The notes: generated by a model from the sequence alone, not told the origin. A stretch of 61,109 nt of DNA from Rahnella aceris (GCF_011684115.1 NZ_JAADJV010000002.1:1-61109); one strand, 5' to 3'; counted from the stretch's first letter, positions 1-9,491 are shown. Made by a program: numbers and translations.

Positions 1-85
1 TTATGCGCTCACAATAATATAAACATGCGTAACCGGAGAGAGTAAGTAAAGTGCGGGGATGCGGGAAAGGGACGCGGATCACAAA
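1..85 (-). promoter_or_regulatory. lac promoter/operator region (CRP site, -35, -10, lac operator) for a gene left of the window
   Basis: Read on the minus strand downstream of lacI, this stretch lays out like the E. coli lac control region. A CRP half-site TGTGA lies at 79-83 with a weak partner at 68-72. The -35 TTTACT is at 45-50, then a 17-bp spacer and a -10 CATGTT at 22-27. An operator half ATTGTGAGCGC ends at the window edge (1-17), matching the lac O1 core. The CRP centre falls about 60 bp before the expected start, as in E. coli. The controlled gene, presumably lacZ, would begin just outside the window; that part is inference. Confidence 0.8.
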
Positions 86-114
86 TTCCGCGTCAGTCAG
101 TTCTTAAAAAAGAT

Positions 115-1197
115 TTACAGCGCGCTGAGCTGACGTGCGATGCGGATCAGTTCCTGCGATAAAGTTTCCTGCGACACAGTGTCTGTACCCGGTCTGGCGG
201 TTGTATGGCGTTCAACTAAAGAAGTGGGCAGTAACAATGAGGACTGCGGGTGATCGCCATGCGTATGCAGATGCTCTACCAGCCGGTTAATGCTCTCGTG
301 ACCGAGCAGGCGGAAATCCTGTTTGATGGTGGTCAGCGGCGGGAAGAAAAATGCGCTGTCTTCAGTATCGTCATAGCCCATCACCGAGATTTGCTCCGGC
401 ACCCGCAGGCCAAACTCATGGACAGCGCGCAGTACGCCCAGCGCCATCTGATCATTGGCGACCAGGATCGCCGTAGGGCGTGCGGGCTGATTGAGCAACA
501 ATAATGCCTGCTGGTAACCCGAAGCCGCGCTCCAGTCGCCATGCTGAACCGCGCACGGCGTAATATCGTGCAATGCCAGCGTATTCAGCCAGCCTTCATA
601 ACGTAAGCGTGCAGATATGGATTCGAGCGGGCCGGTCAGTACGGCGATCTGCTGATGTCCGAGCGCCAGCAGATGTTCGACGCCCTGCTCTGCCCCGCAG
701 TGAGGATCGAACAGAATTTTAAACACATCGGCCTGCGGATCGACATCCAGAAACAGCGCCGGTAAATTGCCGCAAAGCTGTGCGATCGCGTCTGCGTCCT
801 CATTCGACAACGGCACGTTAATCAGCACGCCATCGACACGCTGTGACATCAGTTCATTCACCGCCGTACGACACGCGGCAAGGCTCAGGTTATCAATCAT
901 CGATATCACGACGTTGAAACCTAGCTGATTTGCGCGGGTTTTCATTGCCGACGCGATTTGTGAAGGGGCGTGTAGCGCCAGCTCGGTGGTCGCCAGCCCA
1001 AGGGTGTAACTTTGTTTGCCCGCCAGTTGCTGGGCGACACGGTTCGGGACGTAATTCAGCGCAGCCATTGCCTGTTCGACTTTGTTGCGCGTTCTGACCG
1101 AGACGTGTGCAGCCTGATTCAGGACGCGCGAAACGGTCTGATAAGACACACCGGCGTGGCGCGCGACATCATCGAGGGTGACAGATTTTGGCTTCAT
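115..1197 (-). CDS. lacI: Lac operon repressor LacI
   Basis: A 360-residue LacI/GalR-family repressor of the same length as E. coli LacI and alignable over its whole length. The N-terminal helix-turn-helix is at residues 6-27, and its recognition helix keeps Tyr-Gln plus the later Arg (SYQTVSR) that read the lac operator. The hinge RVAQQLAGKQS follows. The sugar-binding core keeps SARLR, VANDQMALG, GYDDTEDS and PPLTTIKQDF, which line the inducer pocket in LacI. The last 20 residues form a leucine-rich helix like the LacI tetramerisation tail, so a looping tetramer is likely. A purine-rich Shine-Dalgarno (GAGAGAG) precedes the ATG. A lac-type operator lies just downstream at the window edge. 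In E. coli this position beside fbaA is not lac, so the lac locus sits elsewhere in this lineage. Confidence 0.9.
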   Translation of the reverse strand: MKPKSVTLDDVARHAGVSYQTVSRVLNQAAHVSVRTRNKVEQAMAALNYVPNRVAQQLAGKQSYTLGLATTELALHAPSQIASAMKTRANQLGFNVVISMIDNLSLAACRTAVNELMSQRVDGVLINVPLSNEDADAIAQLCGNLPALFLDVDPQADVFKILFDPHCGAEQGVEHLLALGHQQIAVLTGPLESISARLRYEGWLNTLALHDITPCAVQHGDWSAASGYQQALLLLNQPARPTAILVANDQMALGVLRAVHEFGLRVPEQISVMGYDDTEDSAFFFPPLTTIKQDFRLLGHESINRLVEHLHTHGDHPQSSLLLPTSLVERHTTARPGTDTVSQETLSQELIRIARQLSAL

Positions 1198-1262
1198 GGC
1201 TCTCTCTTCGGGGATTCTGGCGAAACACGGATAACGGGCTATTGTGGCCGGAAAGCAGGCAA

Positions 1263-1286
1263 TAAAAAAGGGGCCGAAGCCCCTTT
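1263..1286 (-). terminator. Rho-independent terminator of fbaA
   Basis: On the minus strand a GGGGC stem, TTCG tetraloop and GCCCC arm are followed by six T residues, 48 bp after the fbaA stop. It ends the epd-pgk-fbaA operon and separates it from lacI on the same strand. Confidence 0.9.
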
Positions 1287-1333
1287 GACGATTATCCTCA
1301 CATTCCGGTGGTCAAGCACCGGAAGCGTAAGAA

Positions 1334-2413
1334 TTACAGTACGTCGATTGCGTTCAGTTCTTTGAATGCCAGTTCCAGGCGAGTCACCATGGAAGACTGT
1401 GCAGAACGCAGCCATACGCGCGGGTCATAGAATTTCTTGTTAGGTTTGTCCGCGCCTTCCGGGTTACCCAACTGACCTTGCAGGTAAGCTTCGTTTTTCT
1501 TGTAGAACTGCAGGATACCGTCCCAGTTAGCCCACTGAGTGTCGGTATCGATGTTCATTTTGATAACACCGTAACCTACAGATTCTTTGATTTCTGCTGC
1601 AGTAGAACCGGAACCGCCGTGGAATACGAAGTTCAGGCTGTTGTGTGGCAGGTTATGTTTCTTGCACACGTATTCCTGAGAATCACGCAGGATAGTTGGA
1701 GTCAGTTTAACGTTACCTGGTTTGTAAACACCGTGTACGTTACCGAATGACGCAGCGATAGTGAAACGCGGGCTGATGGCGTTCAGTTTTTCGTATGCAT
1801 AATCAACGTCTTGCGGTTGAGTGTACAGTGCAGACGCGTCCATATGGCTGTTGTCTACGCCATCTTCTTCACCGCCGGTACAACCCAGTTCGATTTCCAG
1901 AGTCATGTCGATTTTTGCCATGCGAGCTAAATACTTGCTGCAAATTTCGATGTTTTCTTCCAGAGACTCTTCAGACAGGTCGATCATGTGAGAAGAGAAC
2001 AGTGGTTTACCGGTTTTCGCGTAGTGAGCTTCACCCGCGTCCAGCAGTCCGTCGATCCATGGCAGCAGTTTTTTCGCGCAGTGGTCGGTGTGCAGGATAA
2101 CTGGCACGCCGTAATGTTCTGCCATCTGATGCACATGGTGTGCGCCAGAGATTGCACCCAGGATTGCCGCGCCTTGTGGCACGTCAGTTTTCAGGCCTTT
2201 ACCGGCGATAAACGCAGCGCCACCGTTAGAGAACTGAACGATAACCGGTGAACGGACTTTCGCAGCAGCTTCGAGAACGGCGTTGATAGAGTCGGTGCCT
2301 ACGCAGTTAACCGCTGGCAGAGCAAATTTGTTTTCTTTAGCAATAGCGAAAACTTTCTGTACATCATCACCAGTGATAACGCCTGGTTTTACGAAATCAA
2401 AAATTTTAGACAT
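1334..2413 (-). CDS. fbaA: Class II fructose-bisphosphate aldolase
   Basis: Cytosolic zinc aldolase splitting fructose-1,6-bisphosphate into dihydroxyacetone phosphate and glyceraldehyde-3-phosphate (glycolysis and gluconeogenesis). At 359 residues it equals E. coli FbaA. The zinc ligands are visible in HTDHCAKK (about residue 110), FGNVHGVYKPG (about 226) and FHGGSGS (about 264). The phosphate-binding and catalytic loops around TLEIELGCTGGEEDG are intact. An AGGAC Shine-Dalgarno precedes the ATG. It is the last gene of the epd-pgk-fbaA operon, 129 bp after pgk, and that gap contains a GC-rich inverted repeat (about 2469-2502) which could process or stabilise the transcript. It is followed by a strong terminator. 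Confidence 0.97.
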   Translation of the reverse strand: MSKIFDFVKPGVITGDDVQKVFAIAKENKFALPAVNCVGTDSINAVLEAAAKVRSPVIVQFSNGGAAFIAGKGLKTDVPQGAAILGAISGAHHVHQMAEHYGVPVILHTDHCAKKLLPWIDGLLDAGEAHYAKTGKPLFSSHMIDLSEESLEENIEICSKYLARMAKIDMTLEIELGCTGGEEDGVDNSHMDASALYTQPQDVDYAYEKLNAISPRFTIAASFGNVHGVYKPGNVKLTPTILRDSQEYVCKKHNLPHNSLNFVFHGGSGSTAAEIKESVGYGVIKMNIDTDTQWANWDGILQFYKKNEAYLQGQLGNPEGADKPNKKFYDPRVWLRSAQSSMVTRLELAFKELNAIDVL

Positions 2414-2542
2414 AGTTCTTTGTCCTGTATTCGTCGGCCGTAGATGGATTGAATCGGTTTGCTATGTCGCGCGGGCTCCACTGTGCAGCCCCCCGCGCGG
2501 CAAAGAAGAACGGACAGCATTATGCTCCCCGTTCAGGGTTCA

Positions 2543-3706
2543 TTACTTCTTAGCACGCTCTTCCAGCATCACAACCGCTGGCAGTGCTTTCCCTTCAACG
2601 AATTCCAGGAATGCGCCACCGCCAGTGGAGATATAGGAAATTTTGTCAGCGATACCGAACAAATCGATAGCTGCCAGTGTGTCGCCGCCGCCTGCGATAG
2701 AGAATGCATCGCTGTCAGCAATAGCCTGCGCCACAATTTCGGTCCCTTTACGGAAGTTAGGGAACTCGAACACGCCTACAGGACCATTCCACAGAATGGT
2801 TTTAGCGTTTTTAATGATCTCAGCCAGGCGGTATGCAGACTCATCGCCCATGTCGAGAATTTGTTCGTCATCTTTGATGTCTTTAACAGACTTCACCGTT
2901 GCAACGGCTGTTTCAGAGAACTCAGTCGCCACGCGAACATCGGTAGGAACAGGAATGTCGCAGGTTTCCAGCAATTTGCTTGCGGTGCCGACCAGGTCTG
3001 CTTCGTACAGGGATTTACCGACGTTGTTGCCTTGAGCAGCCACGAAGGTGTTCGCGATACCACCGCCAACGATCAGCTGGTCAGCGATTTTAGACAGGGA
3101 ATCCAGAACGGTCAGTTTGGTAGAAACTTTAGAACCGCCAACGATAGCCACCATCGGACGTGCCGGGTTACCCAGCGCTTTACCCAGTGCTTCCAGTTCT
3201 GCAGACAGCAGCGGACCGGCACAGGCGATCGGAGCAAATTTGCCCACGCCGTGAGTAGAAGCTTGCGCGCGGTGCGCGGTACCAAATGCGTCCATCACAT
3301 AGATGTCACACAGGGCAGCATATTTTTTGGACAGGGCTTCGTCGTCTTTCTTTTCGCCTTTGTTAAAGCGAACGTTTTCCAGAACCACCAGCTCACCTTC
3401 GGCAACTTCAACACCATCAAGGTAATCTTTCGCCAGACGTACTGGGGATTTCAGATGCTCTTTCAGGTAATTAACAACCGGCAGCAGAGAAAACTCTTCG
3501 TTATATTCGCCTTCAGTCGGACGACCCAGATGCGAGGTAACCATCACGCGTGCGCCTTGTTTCAGGGCAATTTCGATGGTTGGTAAAGAAGCGCGGATAC
3601 GTGCATCTGACGTTACTTTGCCATCTTTAACTGGCACGTTCAGATCGGCACGGATTAGTACGCGTTTACCCGCTAAATCCAGATCGCTCATCTTAATAAC
3701 AGACAT
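2543..3706 (-). CDS. pgk: Phosphoglycerate kinase
   Basis: Glycolytic kinase transferring phosphate between 1,3-bisphosphoglycerate and ADP in the cytosol. The 387-residue length equals E. coli Pgk. The N-terminal substrate domain shows [11 protein letters not shown] (about 19-30) and the [11 protein letters not shown] loop (about 59-69). The nucleotide domain shows GGSKVSTKL (about 190), [13 protein letters not shown] and the glycine-rich [11 protein letters not shown] near the C terminus. It is the middle gene of the epd-pgk-fbaA operon, 72 bp after epd and 129 bp before fbaA. An AGAGGATTC Shine-Dalgarno supports the ATG. Nothing unusual is seen. Confidence 0.97.
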   Translation of the reverse strand: MSVIKMSDLDLAGKRVLIRADLNVPVKDGKVTSDARIRASLPTIEIALKQGARVMVTSHLGRPTEGEYNEEFSLLPVVNYLKEHLKSPVRLAKDYLDGVEVAEGELVVLENVRFNKGEKKDDEALSKKYAALCDIYVMDAFGTAHRAQASTHGVGKFAPIACAGPLLSAELEALGKALGNPARPMVAIVGGSKVSTKLTVLDSLSKIADQLIVGGGIANTFVAAQGNNVGKSLYEADLVGTASKLLETCDIPVPTDVRVATEFSETAVATVKSVKDIKDDEQILDMGDESAYRLAEIIKNAKTILWNGPVGVFEFPNFRKGTEIVAQAIADSDAFSIAGGGDTLAAIDLFGIADKISYISTGGGAFLEFVEGKALPAVVMLEERAKK

Positions 3707-3778
3707 GGTGAATCCTCTCGTTGATTCTCTTTAAAGTTGCTTGAAGGCCGTTTCGGTCGGGAGACCGGAACAGCCGTA

Positions 3779-4795
3779 CTAGAAACCGCTAGCGGACATT
3801 GCCAATGTTGTATCCAACATTCGGTTGGCAAAACCCCACTCGTTATCGCACCAGACCAGTGTCTTAATCAGGTGCTGTCCACTTACCCGCGTCTGCGTTC
3901 CATCTACGATGGCGCTATGGGGATCATGGTTAAAATCTGTCGAGACTAATGGTAGTTCGGTATAGTCAACAATACCACGAAAAGCACCTGTTGCAGCCTT
4001 TTGCAGCAACTGGTTAACCTCGCCTACCGTCACAGAACCCTCGACAAATACACTCAGATCAATGGCTGTGACATTGATTGTCGGCACACGCACCGAGATC
4101 GCTTCAAAGCGATCGCAGAATTTGGGCATGATGCGTGTGATCCCTGCGGCCAGCTTGGTATCGACCGGGATAATGGACTGGCTGGCGGCGCGCGTACGGC
4201 GTAAATCCGCATGGTACGCATCGATAACCGGTTGGTCATTCATTGAGGAATGGATGGTCGTTACCGTGCCGGACTCAATGCCAAAAGCATCGTCGAGCAG
4301 TTTGATCACAGGGATAATACAGTTGGTGGTGCAGGACGCATTGGACACAATGCGGTGCTGACGTTCGAGCAACTGGTGGTTCACACCGTAAACCACCGTG
4401 GCGTCAAGATCATGAGCGCCCGGATGCGCGAACAGAATTTTTTTGGCGCCAGCCGCAAGCTGGGCTTCACCGTCTGCACGGCTGCCATAAACGCCAGTGC
4501 AATCAAGCACGACGTCAATGCTCAGTTCGCCCCACGGCAACTGGCTGGCATCAGACTGATGAAGTAAACGGATGGAGTCATCGCCGACGTAAAGGTTTTC
4601 ACCTTCCTGGCGGACATCCCAGGCAAAGCGCCCGTGGCTGGAGTCGTATTTAAGCAGATGTGCCATGCCTTCAGGACTGGCGATTTCATTGATGGCAATG
4701 ACGGAGATTTCCGCCCGACGCCCGGATTCGTATAACGCGCGCAATACGCTACGGCCAATGCGACCAAAGCCATTAATTGCAATACGTATTGGCAT
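3779..4795 (-). CDS. epd: Erythrose-4-phosphate dehydrogenase
   Basis: NAD-dependent enzyme of the GAPDH fold that oxidises erythrose-4-phosphate to 4-phosphoerythronate, feeding pyridoxal phosphate synthesis. The Rossmann start [16 protein letters not shown], the catalytic Cys in SNASCTTNC (about residue 155) and the C-terminal [16 protein letters not shown] are all present. Epd-specific features such as [11 protein letters not shown] align with the E. coli protein. I chose the ATG at 4795 (338 residues, against 339 in E. coli), because GGGAGATGT directly precedes it. The frame stays open 14 codons further upstream, but that extension has no homologous counterpart. First gene of the epd-pgk-fbaA operon; Cra-type operators lie upstream. 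Confidence 0.95.
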   Translation of the reverse strand: MPIRIAINGFGRIGRSVLRALYESGRRAEISVIAINEIASPEGMAHLLKYDSSHGRFAWDVRQEGENLYVGDDSIRLLHQSDASQLPWGELSIDVVLDCTGVYGSRADGEAQLAAGAKKILFAHPGAHDLDATVVYGVNHQLLERQHRIVSNASCTTNCIIPVIKLLDDAFGIESGTVTTIHSSMNDQPVIDAYHADLRRTRAASQSIIPVDTKLAAGITRIMPKFCDRFEAISVRVPTINVTAIDLSVFVEGSVTVGEVNQLLQKAATGAFRGIVDYTELPLVSTDFNHDPHSAIVDGTQTRVSGQHLIKTLVWCDNEWGFANRMLDTTLAMSASGF

Positions 4796-4903
4796 ACATC
4801 TCCCTGTTACACGGTTGTTACTCAATATCAGTAACACCTATAGTAATGCAGCGTGCGTTTACGGTGAATCACCATCATCATCTGTCCGCACAATGCATGC
4901 GGC

Positions 4904-4917
4904 AGAAAAGTTTCAGT
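4904..4917 (-). promoter_or_regulatory. Second Cra (FruR)-like operator upstream of epd
   Basis: On the minus strand ACTGAAACTTTTCT matches the Cra consensus RSTGAAWCSNTHHW at 13 of 14 positions. Its centre is 62 bp from the stronger site at 4966-4979 and about 115 bp before the epd start, so it could act together with it. Sequence match only. Confidence 0.4.
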
Positions 4918-4965
4918 TTCAGGCACGATAACAACCTGGTGACGATGTTAAGCTCAAATAGCCTG

Positions 4966-4979
4966 ACTGAAACGGTTCA
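4966..4979 (+). promoter_or_regulatory. Cra (FruR) operator upstream of epd-pgk-fbaA
   Basis: ACTGAAACGGTTCA fits the Cra consensus RSTGAAWCSNTHHW at every position and is nearly palindromic (CTGAA-N4-TTCAG). Cra is known to control the homologous epd-pgk promoter in E. coli. The site is about 170 bp before the epd start codon. Confidence 0.75.
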
Positions 4980-5246
4980 GCTGAGAATAAACCAAACGAT
5001 GAATAAAAGGAATAATTCGTAGAACAACCCCGCATTAATCGCGCCGATCGCTGAAAAAAACACCAGTCAATTCTGTGTATTCACAGTGATTTTACTTTTT
5101 CGTCACCTTTTCGACAGTGATTTTTCGCAAAAAATGACCGAATGAAACATTTTCAGAATGCAGGCAGTGTAACCGAGTCCGCATCAGAAGGGTTTGACCT
5201 GCGTCATTTCGTACGAAACTGAGAACCGGCGCATGAAAATGCAGGC

Positions 5247-5273
5247 GAAAAAAAAGCACCCGAAGGTGCTTTT
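5247..5273 (-). terminator. Rho-independent terminator of tktA
   Basis: On the minus strand an AAGCACC stem, TTCG loop, GGTGCTT arm and a run of T residues lie 23 bp after the tktA stop. This is a classic intrinsic terminator separating tktA from the epd operon. Confidence 0.92.
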
Positions 5274-5295
5274 AAGCGGCTCTAAGAATGCGGGA

Positions 5296-7290
5296 TTACT
5301 TCAGTAACGCCTGTGCCTGAGCAACAACGTTATCAACAGTGAAACCGAATTCTTTGAACAACAGTTCTGCTGGCGCAGATTCGCCGAAGCTGTGCATTCC
5401 GACGATAGCACCATTCAGGCCAACGTATTTGAACCAGTAATCAGCAATACCGGCTTCAACCGCAACGCGCGCAGAAACGGCTTTCGGCAGGACAGATTCA
5501 CGGTAAGCCGCGTCCTGTTTGTCGAAGGCATCCGTGGACGGCATAGAAACCACGCGCACTTTAGTGCCCGCTGCAGCCAGTTTGTCTGCCGCTTCTACCG
5601 TGATACCGACTTCAGAGCCGGTCGCGATCAGGATCACTTCCGGCGTACCGTCGCAATCTTTCAGCACGTAACCCCCGCGCGCCACGTTGGCCAGCTGTTC
5701 AGCGGTACGTGGTTGCTGGGTCAGGTTTTGACGGGAGAAGATCAGGGTAACCGGACCGTCATTACGCTCGATGGCGTATTTCCATGCCACGGCAGATTCA
5801 ACCTGATCCGCAGGACGCCAGGTGCTCATGTTTGGCGTAACGCGCAGGCTGGCGATTTGCTCAACCGGCTGGTGTGTCGGGCCATCTTCGCCCAGACCGA
5901 TGGAGTCATGGGTGTACACGAACACGTTGCGGATCTTCATCAGTGCGGCCATACGCACGGCATTACGCGCATATTCCACGAACATCAGGAAAGTCGCAGA
6001 GTACGGCAGGAAACCGCCGTGCAGCGCGATACCGTTGGTGATCGCGGTCATACCGAATTCACGTACGCCATAATGGATGTAGTTACCTGCCTGATCGTCG
6101 CCGATAGACTTCGAACCAGACCACATGGTCAGGTTGCTTGGTGCCAGGTCAGCAGAGCCGCCCAGGAATTCAGGCAACACTTTACCGAACGCTTCCAGCG
6201 CATTCTGGGAGGCTTTACGGCTGGCGATGTTCGCAGGATTAGCCTGCAATTGTTCGATGAATTTCTGTGCTTCGGTTTCCCAGTTTGCTGGCAGCTCGCC
6301 GTTCACACGACGTTTGAACTCTTTTGCCAGTTCAGGGTGCGCTTTAGCGTAAGCGTCAAACTTGTCGTTCCACGCAGCTTCTTTGGCTTTGCCGGCTTCT
6401 TTCGCGTCCCACTGCGCATAGATATCTTGCGGGATTTCAAACGCAGCGTATTTCCAGCCCAGTGCTTCGCGGGTAGCTGCCACTTCGGCTGCGCCCAGTG
6501 CGGCACCGTGTACATCGTGAGTACCGGCCTTGTTCGGCGAACCGAAACCGATCACAGTTTTACACATCAGCAGGGAAGGTTTGTCGGTAACTTTGTGCGC
6601 TTCTTCAATAGCCGCTTTGATAGAGTCAGGATTGTGACCATCAACACCACGTACAACATGCCAGCCGTAAGCTTCGAAACGTGCCGCAGTGTCATCGGTG
6701 AACCAGCCTTCTACGTGGCCGTCGATGGAAATGCCGTTATCATCATAAAACGCGGTCAGTTTGCCAAGTTTCATGGTACCGGCCAGAGAACACACTTCGT
6801 GAGAAATGCCTTCCATCATGCAGCCGTCGCCCAGGAATGCATAAGTCTGGTGATCGACAATGTCATGGCCTGGTTTGTTGAACTGTGCTGCCAGCGTACG
6901 TTCTGCGATAGCAAAACCGACGGCGTTCGCGATGCCCTGACCCAGCGGGCCAGTGGTGGTTTCAACGCCAGGCGTATAACCGTATTCCGGGTGGCCCGGG
7001 GTTTTCGAGTGCAACTGACGGAAGTTAGCCAGTTCGCTCATCGGCAGATCATAGCCAGTGAGGTGCAGCAGGCTATAAATCAGCATAGAGCCATGACCAT
7101 TGGACAGCACGAAGCGGTCACGGTCAGCCCAGTGCGGGTTAGTCGGGTTGTGATTCAGGTAATCGCGCCACAGCACTTCGGCAATGTCTGCCATGCCCAT
7201 AGGGGCGCCAGGGTGGCCGGAATTCGCTTTCTGCACGGCATCCATACTAAGTGCGCGAATAGCGTTCGCAAGCTCTTTACGAGAGGACAT
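5296..7290 (-). CDS. tktA: Transketolase
   Basis: Thiamine-diphosphate enzyme of the non-oxidative pentose phosphate pathway that moves two-carbon ketol units between sugar phosphates in the cytosol. Length is 664 residues against 663 in E. coli TktA. The ThDP/metal motif [12 protein letters not shown] (about 154) and DDNGISIDG are intact. The pyrimidine domain carries [11 protein letters not shown] with the catalytic Glu near 411, then [15 protein letters not shown] (about 460). GGAG lies six bases before the ATG. A CRP-like site is 86 bp upstream. It is monocistronic with its own terminator and located between epd and loiP as in E. coli. Its product erythrose-4-phosphate is the substrate of the neighbouring Epd. 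Confidence 0.97.
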   Translation of the reverse strand: MSSRKELANAIRALSMDAVQKANSGHPGAPMGMADIAEVLWRDYLNHNPTNPHWADRDRFVLSNGHGSMLIYSLLHLTGYDLPMSELANFRQLHSKTPGHPEYGYTPGVETTTGPLGQGIANAVGFAIAERTLAAQFNKPGHDIVDHQTYAFLGDGCMMEGISHEVCSLAGTMKLGKLTAFYDDNGISIDGHVEGWFTDDTAARFEAYGWHVVRGVDGHNPDSIKAAIEEAHKVTDKPSLLMCKTVIGFGSPNKAGTHDVHGAALGAAEVAATREALGWKYAAFEIPQDIYAQWDAKEAGKAKEAAWNDKFDAYAKAHPELAKEFKRRVNGELPANWETEAQKFIEQLQANPANIASRKASQNALEAFGKVLPEFLGGSADLAPSNLTMWSGSKSIGDDQAGNYIHYGVREFGMTAITNGIALHGGFLPYSATFLMFVEYARNAVRMAALMKIRNVFVYTHDSIGLGEDGPTHQPVEQIASLRVTPNMSTWRPADQVESAVAWKYAIERNDGPVTLIFSRQNLTQQPRTAEQLANVARGGYVLKDCDGTPEVILIATGSEVGITVEAADKLAAAGTKVRVVSMPSTDAFDKQDAAYRESVLPKAVSARVAVEAGIADYWFKYVGLNGAIVGMHSFGESAPAELLFKEFGFTVDNVVAQAQALLK

Positions 7291-7375
7291 GTTCTACTCC
7301 AGGTCGGATTAAAAAAGCAGTCAAGAAAGTCATTTTCTCAGACTCGGCATTAAAACGGCAATCTCTAATCACTCT

Positions 7376-7391
7376 CGTGATTAAGTTCACA
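7376..7391. promoter_or_regulatory. CRP-like site between tktA and loiP
   Basis: CGTGA-TTAAGT-TCACA matches nine of the ten conserved bases of the CRP consensus TGTGA-N6-TCACA. It lies 86 bp before tktA and about 150 bp before loiP, so either gene could be the target. Sequence match only. Confidence 0.45.
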
Positions 7392-7538
7392 AAATCCGCT
7401 TTTAAATCAGGGCGTTTTTTCGGACTTACACTATAGATCGTGCACTGCGAAAAACCTACCTTAACGCTATCCTTACAACCAGAGCCTTTTTCAGGCTACA
7501 GTTTCTGTTTTGTTAACTTTTTCTGGGAACACAAATTG

Positions 7539-8291
7539 ATGAAATTTCACCCTCTTCTGTTAAGCCTTTTTACCGCGTCACTGGTCAGCGGTTGTGCGAC
7601 CGTCAATACCGACACTTTAATGCAGTCCGGCGCGCAGGCTTATCAGGCGTATACCCTGAGCGATGCCGACGTCAAAACGCTGAGCGTGCAGTCTTGTGAA
7701 GAAATGGATAAAAAGGCGCAGATAGCACCCGACAGCAGCGAATACGCACAGCGCCTGAAAAAAATCTCCGCAGCACTGGGCGATAATATTAACGGCACGC
7801 CCGCCAACTATAAGGTTTACCTGACCAAAGACGTCAATGCCTGGGCAATGGCCAACGGCTGTATTCGCGTTTACAGCGGCCTGATGGACATAATGAACGA
7901 CAATGAAGTGGAAGGCGTGCTCGGCCATGAAATGGGCCACGTCGCACTCGGCCACACCCGTAAAGCCATGCAGGTCGCCTACAGCGCCACGGCGGCACGT
8001 TCCGCGATTTCGTCACTCGGCGGCGTCAGCGCAACATTGTCACAATCGCAGCTGGCGGATCTGGGCGAGAAATACGTCAATGCGCAGTTCTCGCAGAAAC
8101 AGGAATCCGAAGCGGATGATTACTCGTTTGATTTGCTGAAAAAACGCGGTATCGACCCGACAGGTCTGGCAACCAGTTTTGAGAAACTGGCAAAACTGGA
8201 TCAGGGCAGCAGCATCGGCTGGTTTGATGATCACCCGTCTTCAGAAGCACGTGCTAAACATATTCGCGAGCGAATTGCTGCCGGGAAATAA
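7539..8291 (+). CDS. loiP: M48-family metalloprotease lipoprotein LoiP
   Basis: Predicted outer-membrane lipoprotein zinc protease (YggG/LoiP), which in E. coli cleaves between phenylalanines and responds to low osmolarity. I start at the ATG at 7539, because MKFHPLLLSLFTASLVSGC is a proper lipoprotein signal with its lipobox Cys near residue 19. The frame is open 33 codons further upstream, but that would bury the signal. The zinc motif HEMGH (in VLGHEMGHVALGH) sits near residue 130, with the downstream Glu ligand in QESEADDYS. The mature part aligns throughout with E. coli LoiP (250 against 252 residues). It is alone between tktA and a fimbrial operon; in E. coli speB follows here. Confidence 0.93.
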   Translation: MKFHPLLLSLFTASLVSGCATVNTDTLMQSGAQAYQAYTLSDADVKTLSVQSCEEMDKKAQIAPDSSEYAQRLKKISAALGDNINGTPANYKVYLTKDVNAWAMANGCIRVYSGLMDIMNDNEVEGVLGHEMGHVALGHTRKAMQVAYSATAARSAISSLGGVSATLSQSQLADLGEKYVNAQFSQKQESEADDYSFDLLKKRGIDPTGLATSFEKLAKLDQGSSIGWFDDHPSSEARAKHIRERIAAGK

Positions 8292-8845
8292 TAAAGAGAT
8301 GCATAACAAGTCATCCTGCGGTTCGTCACTAAAAACGTCGGGCCTCTGACTTTTAATTTCCGTGCTAATCATCCAGGCACCTTCGGGTGCCTTAATATTT
8401 TTCCTTTCTGCCTCCCCTCCTCTTCAGCATGTCATTACGCCTGTATGTTATGTAAGCAAACAAAACCTGATTACCTTATCCACCTTCAATAGCACAATTT
8501 GTTTATCATTTTCACGGATTTTAAAACTAAATCCATCATATATTTTGATATATATTTCTATGCAGTTTTCCATTTCAATTAGAAAAATCGATCCTTGAGA
8601 TCTCTTTATCTGATAATTAATAACTTCCCTAAAAATAAAATTCAATACTTAAAAAATAATTCTGGGGTTCATTACAGATCCCACAATGAAATATTTAGTT
8701 ACATTCATATTGCAGTGTGTACAACTTGATATAAACAACAACGTAATTATAATTCCTCCTTAGTAAGTCTTTGAAAAAAGCTTATTTAATTCACTACTAC
8801 TTTTACTTTACTATTTTGTTATTTTCATAATGAAAAGGACATTTC
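8292..8845. other. AT-rich leader of fimbrial operon 1
   Basis: After the loiP terminator about 440 bp of very AT-rich DNA precede the major pilin. No fim-type recombinase gene and no obvious inverted-repeat pair for a phase switch is visible. A 65-codon frame on the minus strand (8448-8645) has no recognisable product or clear ribosome-binding site. The base composition suggests a promoter region prone to H-NS silencing, which is inference. Confidence 0.5.
8375..8402 (+). terminator. Rho-independent terminator of loiP
   Basis: AGGCACC stem, TTCG loop, GGTGCCT arm, then TAATATTTTT, starting 84 bp after the loiP stop. Confidence 0.85.
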
Positions 8846-9433
8846 ATGAAAAAAATTAAGACGCTCTTCCCTTTATCCGTCTTTTGTCTGGCATTCGGCA
8901 GCTTATCTGCCCAGGCAGCGGATTTGGGATTAATTACCTTTGATGGTGCGGTCTCTGACACGACCTGTGAAATCACCACTAACAACGGTATTGCAGCGAA
9001 TAATGTCACTATCTCAATGCCTGTGGTGACGAAAGCGGCAGTGGATGTCACCACTCGCGCTGCTGGCGGTGTCGGTGCCAAAGAGTTCGAGTTAATGCTG
9101 AATGATTGCGCCGAATCAGTGAAAAAAGCCTCCGTCAGCTTCTCTTCACAGCAATTTGCTGAATTGTCCAGCGGTACGCTGAAACCTGATGCTACCGTCT
9201 CTGGTAGTGCGCAAAACGTCAGTGTTGCGCTTTACAACAACACAGCAACCAACGTTAGCCAGGTTCTGATCGGCGACCCGACTGATGTGGCACAAAGCGT
9301 GGCTCTGGTCGAAGGTCGTGGTGTGTTTGCCTATAAGGCAGCCTATGTACCTAGTGCTGACTGGTCTGCAACAAATAGTGTTCAGTCGGGTAAAGTGAAT
9401 ACTAACGTCACCTTTACTATGAACTACGAATAA
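8846..9433 (+). CDS. Type 1-like fimbrial major subunit
   Basis: A 195-residue secreted pilin, the first gene of a chaperone-usher operon and so probably the main shaft subunit. A Sec signal peptide ends near LSAQA-ADLG (about residue 24). The mature part starts with the donor-strand segment LITFDGAV. The conserved pilin disulphide is visible in DTTCEIT and NDCAES. The C terminus FTMNYE has the penultimate Tyr and hydrophobic pattern recognised by PapD-like chaperones. AAAGGAC precedes the ATG at a normal distance. It is followed by an attenuator-like hairpin before the chaperone, as expected when the first subunit must be made in excess. I do not recognise a specific named fimbria. Confidence 0.88.
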   Translation: MKKIKTLFPLSVFCLAFGSLSAQAADLGLITFDGAVSDTTCEITTNNGIAANNVTISMPVVTKAAVDVTTRAAGGVGAKEFELMLNDCAESVKKASVSFSSQQFAELSSGTLKPDATVSGSAQNVSVALYNNTATNVSQVLIGDPTDVAQSVALVEGRGVFAYKAAYVPSADWSATNSVQSGKVNTNVTFTMNYE

Positions 9434-9455
9434 TATTCAACGTTAATTAATGATT

Positions 9456-9491
9456 AAGCGTACCCAATGAACAAACAGGTGCGCTTTTATT
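9456..9491 (+). terminator. Attenuator-like hairpin after the first pilin gene
   Basis: A nine-pair stem (AAGCGTACC with GGTGCGCTT, one G-U pair) is followed by TTTATTAT. It sits between major pilin and chaperone and probably lowers downstream transcription to favour pilin over usher. This is a partial terminator by sequence. Confidence 0.6.

Larger units (their letters stand above)
4796..5246. other. Intergenic region between epd and tktA
   Basis: About 450 bp without a convincing gene. It holds the epd leader and promoter side, including two Cra-like operators reported separately. The part next to tktA (about 5040-5180) is AT-rich with short inverted repeats such as CTGTG/CACAG near 5075-5088. 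Short frames here have no recognisable product or ribosome-binding site. Confidence 0.6.

Noticed and set aside
2459..3586. A 375-codon open frame antisense to pgk
   Set aside because: Shadow of the highly expressed pgk coding sequence; no homology pattern or ribosome-binding site.
5068..5092. CRP site near CTGTG/CACAG upstream of epd
   Set aside because: The half-sites are only four bases apart instead of six with the required TGTGA/TCACA, so it does not fit CRP.
5392..7353. A 653-codon open frame antisense to tktA
   Set aside because: It lies entirely across transketolase, reads as low-complexity Arg/His/Phe-rich sequence, and arises from codon bias on the opposite strand.
7440..7538. N-terminal extension of loiP by 33 codons
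   Set aside because: The extension would precede and disable the lipoprotein signal that starts at 7539.
8448..8645. A 65-codon minus-strand frame in the AT-rich leader of fimbrial operon 1
   Set aside because: It has plausible amino-acid composition but no ribosome-binding site, no known family and lies in AT-rich DNA where such frames occur by chance.
8400..8845. Possible invertible fim-type phase switch
   Set aside because: I found no pair of matching inverted repeats flanking a promoter and no recombinase gene in the window.
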